Source: Arthrobacter sp. 9V (lineage in GTDB: Bacteria; Actinomycetota; Actinomycetes; Actinomycetales; Micrococcaceae). Taken from it: a DNA stretch of 64,000 nt. The stretch spans positions 3,501,406-3,565,405 of the forward strand of contig NZ_LR732912.1 in NCBI RefSeq assembly GCF_902506065.1. The letters are read 5' to 3'. Each line of letters opens with the position of its first letter. Positions within the stretch are counted from its first letter, which is position 1. The translations under genes and the position numbers were made by a program. Of this stretch, positions 58,154 through 64,000 are shown in pieces. The notes under the pieces are model-generated. The model was not told where the DNA came from, ran no database searches, and saw only the letters and a list, made by a program, of their open reading frames with translations.

Positions 58154-59854
58154 CTAATCCAAGTGGGTGGGGCCGAACATCTTCAACAGCGTCTCAACCA
58201 CGACGACGTTGGGTCCGTCCGCTTCGAAGGAGGCCTTGAGGGCGTCCCCCACTTCCTCCGGAGCCACCCGGCGGGCCGGGACACCGAAGGACTCGGCAAG
58301 CTTGACGAAGTCCGGGCGGGCTAGCTCGGTGGCGGTGGCCTGACCGAAGGCACCCACCATGTATTCGCGCAAGATGCCGTAGCCGCCGTCGTCCACGATC
58401 AACCACGTGACCGGGACGTTGTGCTGCTTGGCAGTGGCAAGTTCGGAGATGGAATACATGGAGGAACCATCACCGGAAACGGCCAGCACCCGGCTTGGTT
58501 TGCCTGCGGTTTCCAAACCCACGGCCCCGCCGATTGCTGCGGGGAAACCGTAGCCGAGGCCGCCTGCGCCCTGGGCGGAGTGGAACTGGCCTTGGCGGGC
58601 GTCCCAGCAGCTCCAACCCCAGTACGCGGAGATGGTCATATCCCAAAACGTCTGCATGTCAGCGGGAACGGCCTCGCGGATGTCTGCCATGAACTTCAGT
58701 TCCTTGGCCAGGTCCTGTGATTCAAGGCGGGCCTTGACCTTTGCCAGGGATTCCTTGACTACGTCTTCGGGGCTGGTCCCGTGCCAGTCACGCTTTGTTG
58801 CGTCCGCGGCACCTGCTGCGGCGAGGGCTTCGTCCAACGCGGCGAGTGCCTGGCCGGCGTCGGCACGGATGCCCAGTCCTGGCCGGTTGGATTCGAGGAC
58901 CCGGGGTTCGGCGTCGATCTGGATGATGCGGCCGCGGGGTTCGAACGTGAAGTAGTTCGAGGTCACCTCACCCAGGGACGAGCCGATCACAATGAGCACG
59001 TCGGCGTCTTCCAGAACATCGGTCATGTACCGGTCCTCGATCCAGGACTGCAAAGACAGCTCGTGGGTCCACGGGAACGCACCATTGCCGCCGGGCGTGC
59101 AGATCACGGGCGCCCGCAGCTGTTCGGCAATCGAGAGCAGCGACTTCTCAGCCCGGCCACGACGCGTACCGCCGCCTGCGATGATCGCCGGGCGTTCCGC
59201 CGTCGAAAGCCACTTCACGGCTTCACGGATCAGCTCAACGCGCGGCGGGTTATCGAATGCCTCGGCAAGCGCGTCCTCCACCGGTGGAACCATGATCGGA
59301 TCCAGCAGGACGTTCTGCGGGATTTCGATCCAGACCGGACCCTGCGGCGAGGAAATCGCTTCGGTCCACGCGTCCTGAATGGCCGAAGGGATTCCGGAAG
59401 CGTGCTGGATCAGCCGCTGGCTCTTGGTGACATTCGCCGCCGAAGCCTTCTGGTCATCAAGCTGGTGCAGCATGCCCTTGCGGCGAGCACCCAAGCCATC
59501 AAGCGGAATCTGGCTGGCCACAACCACCATGGGAACACCCGTGGCGTAAGCCTCCTGCAAACCGGCCAGGGAGGTCAGCGCGCCCGGTCCCGTGGACAGG
59601 AACAACACACCCACCTCGCCGGTAGCGCGGGAATAGCCGTCTGCTGCGAACGCCGAGTTGTTCTCCACACGGGAGGACACGAAGTGCAGGTTGCCGCGGC
59701 CCATGGCGTCAAAAAGACCCAATGCGTGCTGGCCCGGGATACCGAAAACGGTCTTCGCACCCAGCGCTTCGAGGGTCTCGACGACGAGGTCCCCGCCGTT
59801 GCGCTGGTTGGTGCCCTTGGTTGGGGCTGCTGTGCCCGGATCGAAATCGATCAT
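58154..59854 (-). CDS. ThDP-dependent 2-oxoacid enzyme (acetolactate-synthase-like)
   Basis: 566 residues, three-domain ThDP fold. Catalytic Glu in [16 protein letters not shown]; central domain [15 protein letters not shown] domain with [17 protein letters not shown], ending in [13 protein letters not shown] where many family members have NN before YG. No AHAS regulatory partner is present, so it is unlikely to make acetolactate. Its 4-bp overlap with an agmatinase-family gene recalls arginine-transamination pathways in which a ThDP enzyme (AruI type) decarboxylates 2-ketoarginine. That link is inference. Confidence 0.85.
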   Translation of the reverse strand: MIDFDPGTAAPTKGTNQRNGGDLVVETLEALGAKTVFGIPGQHALGLFDAMGRGNLHFVSSRVENNSAFAADGYSRATGEVGVLFLSTGPGALTSLAGLQEAYATGVPMVVVASQIPLDGLGARRKGMLHQLDDQKASAANVTKSQRLIQHASGIPSAIQDAWTEAISSPQGPVWIEIPQNVLLDPIMVPPVEDALAEAFDNPPRVELIREAVKWLSTAERPAIIAGGGTRRGRAEKSLLSIAEQLRAPVICTPGGNGAFPWTHELSLQSWIEDRYMTDVLEDADVLIVIGSSLGEVTSNYFTFEPRGRIIQIDAEPRVLESNRPGLGIRADAGQALAALDEALAAAGAADATKRDWHGTSPEDVVKESLAKVKARLESQDLAKELKFMADIREAVPADMQTFWDMTISAYWGWSCWDARQGQFHSAQGAGGLGYGFPAAIGGAVGLETAGKPSRVLAVSGDGSSMYSISELATAKQHNVPVTWLIVDDGGYGILREYMVGAFGQATATELARPDFVKLAESFGVPARRVAPEEVGDALKASFEADGPNVVVVETLLKMFGPTHLD

Positions 59855-60978
59855 CGCTGGTCCCCGGCCGCTCCGGTTGCCTTGGCGAGCTCCGCGATGC
59901 GGGCGCCGAGCGCCTGCTGTGCATAGCCGTTCGGGGCACCCTGGCGGTCACCTTCCACGGCGTTATCCGCCATGAGGGTCACGAGCTCGTAGGCTACGTG
60001 GCTGCCGGCAACTCCGGTGATTTCCGCGTGGTCGTAGGCCGGGGCAACTTCCACAATGTCCGCGCCAACGAGGTTCATGCCGCGGAAGCCACGGATGATT
60101 TCCAGGAGTTCGCGGCTGGTGATGCCCCCTGCTTCGGGAGTGCCGGTGCCGGGTGCGTGGGCGGGGTCCAGGACATCGATGTCCACAGAGATGTACAGCG
60201 GACGGTTGCCGATGCGGTCACGGATCTTCGCCACGGTCTCCAGGACGCCCTGGTAGTAGACGTCGGCCGAGGTGACGATTCCGAAGCCGAAGCGGTGGTC
60301 GTCGTCGAGGTCCTTCTTGCCGTACAGCGGGCCGCGGGTACCCACATGGCTGATGGCCTCGGTGTCCAGGATTCCTTCTTCGACCGCGCGGCGGAAGGGG
60401 GTGCCGTGCGTGTACTCGGCCCCGAAGTAGGTGTCCCAGGTGTCCAAGTGGGCGTCGAAGTGGAGCATGGCGATGGGCTCGCCGGCCCTTTCGGCTGCTG
60501 CGCGGAGGAGGGGAAGGGCGATGGTGTGGTCGCCACCAAGAGTGACCAGCTTGCTGCCGTTGGCCGTGAGGTCCAGGGCGTTCTGCTGGATGGTCTCGAT
60601 GGCCTCGTTGATGTTGAACGGGTTCACCGCCATGTCGCCGGCGTCGGCAACCTGGATGTTCTCGAACGGACTGACGTCCCACGCAGGGTTGTACGGACGC
60701 AGCAGACGGCTGGCCTCGCGCACGTGGTTGGCACCGAAGCGCGCGCCGGGGCGGTAGGAGACGCCGGAGTCAAAGGGAACGCCAACTACGGTGACGTCAG
60801 CTTTGGAGACCTGATCCAGGCGGGGCAGACGAGCGTAGGTGGCGGCACCGGCGTAGCGCGGGATGCGGGACGAATCGATGGGACCGAGGTTCCCGTTGGC
60901 CTCAATGCGGAGCTCTTCCAAAGTGTGCCCACTCCTTAAGTAGATAGGGGTTAAGTCGTTCACTGTGACACCCATCAT
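59851..60978 (-). CDS. Agmatinase/guanidinobutyrase-family ureohydrolase
   Basis: 375 residues, longer than typical SpeB. Manganese ligands: [14 protein letters not shown] and [21 protein letters not shown]. Hydrolyses a guanidino compound to urea and an amine: agmatine or 4-guanidinobutyrate are likeliest. First gene before the ThDP enzyme. ATG at 60978 has no SD and TATTAG lies 14 bases upstream, so its leader is very short; GTG at 60963 is an alternative start. Confidence 0.9.
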   Translation of the reverse strand: MMGVTVNDLTPIYLRSGHTLEELRIEANGNLGPIDSSRIPRYAGAATYARLPRLDQVSKADVTVVGVPFDSGVSYRPGARFGANHVREASRLLRPYNPAWDVSPFENIQVADAGDMAVNPFNINEAIETIQQNALDLTANGSKLVTLGGDHTIALPLLRAAAERAGEPIAMLHFDAHLDTWDTYFGAEYTHGTPFRRAVEEGILDTEAISHVGTRGPLYGKKDLDDDHRFGFGIVTSADVYYQGVLETVAKIRDRIGNRPLYISVDIDVLDPAHAPGTGTPEAGGITSRELLEIIRGFRGMNLVGADIVEVAPAYDHAEITGVAGSHVAYELVTLMADNAVEGDRQGAPNGYAQQALGARIAELAKATGAAGDQR

Positions 60979-61150
60979 ACACTCGAAGTTGTCTAATATG
61001 CATCACATGTTTACAAATTGGATTACCGGGTTCCCGGCATGAGATGCCGGTCACAGCGAGCGTAAAGATTCCATAAAAACCGGGGTACCGGCGTCGAACG
61101 CGGCCATACGCTCCTAGCGGAAGCAGCATCCTGCTGCACGAAAGGACACC

Positions 61151-63124
61151 GTGACCACCCTGACCAGGCCTCCGGCCGACCCGGCCAATCGGCCAAAGAA
61201 TTCCTACAAGCTCAAATCCTGGCTGCTCGAAGGAATGCCGGACACCTCAGGCAAGCGGCAAGGCCCCCACGGCCGCCCGTCGGATACCCACAAACCGCAA
61301 GCCTGGTGGAAGGTCATGTGCCTCACCGGCCTGGACTACTTCTCCACCCTCGGCTACCAGCCCGCCATCGCCGCCCTGGCCGCAGGGCTCCTGTCCCCGC
61401 TCGCCACCATGCTCCTGGTGCTGGCGACCCTGGCCGGTGCCCTCCCCGTATACCGGCGCGTGGCAAAGGAAAGCCCCCGCGGTGAAGGATCCATCGCCAT
61501 GCTTGAACGCCTGCTTCCACGATGGGGAGGCAAGCTGTTCGTCCTGGCCCTTCTTGGTTTCGCCGCGACGGACTTCATGATCACCATCACCCTCTCCGCA
61601 GCGGACGCCACCGCCCACCTGATCGAAAACCCCTTCGCCCCGCACTTCCTCGAAGGCCAACAAGTGGTCATCACGCTGGCTTTGATCGCCGGCCTGGGCG
61701 TTGTCTTCCTGCGCGGATTCAAGGAAGCCATCAACGTGGCAGTAGTCCTGGTGGCAGCCTTCCTCGCGCTGAACCTGGTGGTAATCGCCGTATCCATGAC
61801 CCATCTCTTCACAGAATCCGGCGTCATTACCGACTGGTGGACCGCGCTCACCACCTCCCATGGCGACCCCATCATGATGATCGCCCTGGCACTTTTGGTG
61901 TTCCCGCGCCTGGCACTTGGACTCTCCGGATTCGAAACCGGCGTGGCCGTTATGCCCCAAATCAAGGGCCACGCCACGGACACCGACGCCAAGCCCACAG
62001 GCAGGATCAAGGGTGCCCACAAGCTCCTCACCACCGCAGCCATCATCATGAGCTCGTTCCTCATCACCTCCAGCTTCACCACCGTCATGCTGATCCCCGC
62101 CGCCGAATTTCAAGAAGGGGGTAAGGCCGAAGGCCGCGCACTGGCCTATCTCGCCCATAAATTCCTCGGCGACGGCTTCGGAACCGTATATGACGTCAGC
62201 ACCATTGCCATCCTCTGGTTCGCAGGTGCGTCCGCCATGGCCGGGCTCTTGAACCTCGTCCCCCGCTATCTTCCCCGCTACGGCATGGCACCAGCATGGG
62301 CGCGGGCCCTCCGCCCGCTGGTCCTGGTGTTCACCGTCATCGCCTTCTTTGTCACCATCATCTTCAAGGCAGATGTCAACGCCCAAGGCGGCGCCTACGC
62401 CACCGGGGTGCTCGTGCTGATCACCTCGGCATCCATAGCCGTCACCCTTTCCGCGCGGCGAAAGAAGCAGCGGGCACAGGTCATTGGTTTCGGACTGATC
62501 TCCCTCGTCTTCGTCTACACCACGGTGGTCAACTCAATCGAGCGCCCCGACGGCCTGAAAATCGCAGCGCTCTTCATCCTGGCCATCATGGTTGTCAGTT
62601 TCATCTCCCGCATGCGGCGCGCTTTTGAACTCCGCGCCACCCACATCAAAATGGACGAAAAAGCCCTCGAATTCACGGCCAATGCCACTGAGGGACCTGT
62701 CCGGATCATCGCCCACGAGCCCAAGCACCTCAGCGCCAGCCGATACAGGGACAAGCTCCAGCACGCCCAGCAGGCCAGCCACCTGCCTGTTGACTGCGAC
62801 GCCGTCTTCATCGAGGTCATTGTGGACGACAGCTCCGACTTCGAGCAGGAGCTTCAGGTTGTGGGCAAGCTCCGCCACGGCTTCAAAATCCTGGAAGTGC
62901 ACAGCAACAACGTGCCCAACACCGTGGCCGCAGTTCTCCTCCACATCCGGGACGTCACCGGGCTCATGCCGCACATCTACTTCCGCTGGACCGAGGGCAA
63001 CCCGATCTCCAACCTCAGTAAGTTCCTGTTCTTCGGCGAAGGAGAGATCGCCCCGGTGACCCGCGAGGTCCTGAGGGAAGCCGAGCCGGATATCACCCGC
63101 CGGCCGTGGGTACACGTGGGCTAA
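61151..63124 (+). CDS. APC-superfamily permease with soluble C-terminal domain
   Basis: 657 residues, about 12 membrane helices to residue 480 ([30 protein letters not shown] in outline; [19 protein letters not shown]), then a 170-residue cytoplasmic domain ([31 protein letters not shown]). GTG at 61151 has GAAAGGA. A 6-bp stem GCAGCA/TGCTGC lies just upstream. Divergent from the ureohydrolase, so amino-acid, amine or guanidino uptake fits; the helix region also resembles potassium carriers, so cation transport cannot be excluded. Confidence 0.85.
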   Translation: MTTLTRPPADPANRPKNSYKLKSWLLEGMPDTSGKRQGPHGRPSDTHKPQAWWKVMCLTGLDYFSTLGYQPAIAALAAGLLSPLATMLLVLATLAGALPVYRRVAKESPRGEGSIAMLERLLPRWGGKLFVLALLGFAATDFMITITLSAADATAHLIENPFAPHFLEGQQVVITLALIAGLGVVFLRGFKEAINVAVVLVAAFLALNLVVIAVSMTHLFTESGVITDWWTALTTSHGDPIMMIALALLVFPRLALGLSGFETGVAVMPQIKGHATDTDAKPTGRIKGAHKLLTTAAIIMSSFLITSSFTTVMLIPAAEFQEGGKAEGRALAYLAHKFLGDGFGTVYDVSTIAILWFAGASAMAGLLNLVPRYLPRYGMAPAWARALRPLVLVFTVIAFFVTIIFKADVNAQGGAYATGVLVLITSASIAVTLSARRKKQRAQVIGFGLISLVFVYTTVVNSIERPDGLKIAALFILAIMVVSFISRMRRAFELRATHIKMDEKALEFTANATEGPVRIIAHEPKHLSASRYRDKLQHAQQASHLPVDCDAVFIEVIVDDSSDFEQELQVVGKLRHGFKILEVHSNNVPNTVAAVLLHIRDVTGLMPHIYFRWTEGNPISNLSKFLFFGEGEIAPVTREVLREAEPDITRRPWVHVG

Positions 63125-63138
63125 CCACCCCGGACTCC

Positions 63139-63205
63139 CCGCGCGAGATGCCAGTTGATGCCCATGTTTGTCGCCAACATGGGCATTAACTGTCATCTCG
63201 CGCGG
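63139..63205. repeat. 67-bp palindrome between convergent genes
   Basis: CCGCGCGAGATG, AGTT and ATGCCCATGTT on the left pair with AACATGGGCAT, AACT and CATCTCGCGCGG on the right around a 7-base centre. It lies 15 bp past the permease stop and 40 bp from the XRE-cupin stop; likely helps termination both ways. Confidence 0.85.
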
Positions 63206-63238
63206 CGTCATCTCGCGCGGCGTCATCTCGCGCGGCGC
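63194..63238. repeat. 15-bp direct repeat, three copies, extending the palindrome arm
   Basis: CATCTCGCGCGGCGT occurs at 63194, 63209 and 63224 (last base changed in the third). The first copy is the right end of the 67-bp palindrome, so the arm has been triplicated. Confidence 0.85.
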
Positions 63239-63244
63239 GAAGAG

Positions 63245-63820
63245 CTAGCGGCTTGCCGCCGGCACCAGCACCCACAGCACCTCAACGGTTTGGTCCGTGG
63301 GGTTGATCCACGTGTGGGGTTCACGGCCGGGGAAGGATAGCGTGTCCCCTTCTTCGAGGTCATACTCCTCGTTGGTCAGAATGAGCTTGATCCGGCCCTT
63401 GACCACGTGCAGGACATCGACGTCGCAGTCAACGGCGTAAAGCTCGTTTTCACCCCGGCCCCGTGGCTCGATGGTTGCCTGCAGGATTTGGAGCCGGCGC
63501 TCGGAGCGGGCGGTCAACAGGCGCTCCACAATGCCCTGGCCACCCAGGGAGATGCGGGGGCCGTCGTCGCGTTTTGTCAGGTGGGTCTCCGGAGCGGCGA
63601 ATAGATCGCCCACGGATACGGACAGCACTTGGCACAGGGTCACCAAGGAAGCCACCGACGGCGATGTCAGGTCCCGCTCCACACGACTCAGGAAGCCCTT
63701 CGTCAGTCCGGTGGCATCGGCCACTTGCTCAATGGTGAGGCGCTGCGCTTGCCGGGCTGCGCGGATTCTGGAACCGATGGCAACGGGAACATTGCTCGGT
63801 TCAACGGGGAGAGCCTTCAT
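63245..63820 (-). CDS. XRE-cupin transcriptional regulator
   Basis: 191 residues. HTH_XRE at about 15-70 (IGSRIRAARQAQRLTIEQVADATGLTKGFLSRVERDL in outline) and a C-terminal cupin (VDVLHVVKGRIKLILTNEEYDLEEGDTLSFPG in outline, with EPHTW). This architecture (PuuR-like) often controls polyamine or amine catabolism, fitting the ureohydrolase and permease. Start ATG at 63820. Confidence 0.9.
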   Translation of the reverse strand: MKALPVEPSNVPVAIGSRIRAARQAQRLTIEQVADATGLTKGFLSRVERDLTSPSVASLVTLCQVLSVSVGDLFAAPETHLTKRDDGPRISLGGQGIVERLLTARSERRLQILQATIEPRGRGENELYAVDCDVDVLHVVKGRIKLILTNEEYDLEEGDTLSFPGREPHTWINPTDQTVEVLWVLVPAASR

Positions 63821-64000
63821 TCACGAACCTTTCAGGCCTGTCATGTGGCCCTGTCATTGGAGCAATAGTAGCCGGGAGACAGACCAAGAGCGCCAGAATA
63901 CGCGGAAGCATGACCAAAGGATCTTGACTGTTACTCCCATCACAACATATCCTCAGAGGCAACAAGTGTTGCCTGTGAGGCACACAACACATCCCCAATC
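63821..64000. other. Upstream region of the XRE-cupin gene at the window edge
   Basis: No gene found in 180 bp. A leftward -10-like TACTAT lies about 63866-63871. The rest, including GTTGCCTGTGAGGCACACAAC near the end, may be a promoter for a gene outside the window. Confidence 0.4.

Noticed and set aside
61021..61150. Possible riboswitch before the APC permease (hairpins near 61030 and 61124)
   Set aside because: Hairpins exist, but I cannot match them to guanidine, lysine or other known riboswitch consensus sequences; a covariance-model scan would decide.

Overview
The window looks like chromosome of a high-GC Gram-positive soil actinobacterium of the Micrococcaceae, most like Arthrobacter or Paenarthrobacter. 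This rests on the GC-rich third codon positions, the many GTG starts, 4-base ATGA/GTGA gene overlaps, the MSMEG_6728-type protein, and a biotin synthase followed by a mycobacterial-type auxiliary protein. I see no rRNA, tRNA, phage genes, insertion sequences or CRISPR array. Species assignment is inference.

Layout. 0-0.66 kb is non-coding and repeat-bearing. 0.66-2.8 kb holds a Tat-exported amidohydrolase and an ArsR-AHSA1 fusion regulator with a probable leaderless promoter. 2.9-7.3 kb is a nucleoside salvage locus (nucleoside hydrolase, MFS transporter, GntR/UTRA regulator, ribokinase) around a shared operator. 7.3-9.65 kb has a TetR-epimerase operon divergent from a Phd/VapC toxin-antitoxin pair. 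9.7-22.2 kb is mixed housekeeping: acylphosphatase, an unusual winged-helix/lysine-rich/carbohydrate-module protein, adenine deaminase, Tex, a CBS protein, a yeast-type cytosine deaminase and a large RecB-like nuclease-helicase.

22.2-30.5 kb is a leftward carbohydrate operon whose core (triose-phosphate-isomerase-like, RpiB-like, fused DhaK-DhaL kinase) matches four-carbon ketose (erythrulose) degradation. It also has an MFS carrier, a 30-residue membrane microprotein, two dehydrogenases, a TIM-barrel enzyme and an FCD-GntR regulator whose likely operator TCCTATAGGA sits in both promoters. 30.7-38.6 kb has an old-yellow-enzyme reductase, an SIS protein, small stress-type proteins, dehydrogenases, CsbD and an NCS1 permease. 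38.7-43.8 kb has biotin synthase with BsaP, a Vsr nuclease, an Hpt-like protein lacking the usual histidine, and a two-component pair.

44.1-47.7 kb is a McrB/McrC restriction system. 47.8-51.2 kb has a DUF5107 protein, CutC and a hotdog thioesterase. 51.2-58 kb is export: a heterodimeric ABC exporter and a MarR-EmrB-type pump operon. 58.1-63.8 kb groups a ThDP enzyme, an agmatinase-family ureohydrolase, an APC permease and an XRE-cupin regulator, probably a guanidino-compound or polyamine catabolic unit.

The most striking non-genic signal is at least three families of palindromic intergenic repeats (about 51, 63 and 70 bp; three, three and two copies). One family supplies the last codons of real genes. 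Two further long single-copy palindromes sit at convergent gene ends.
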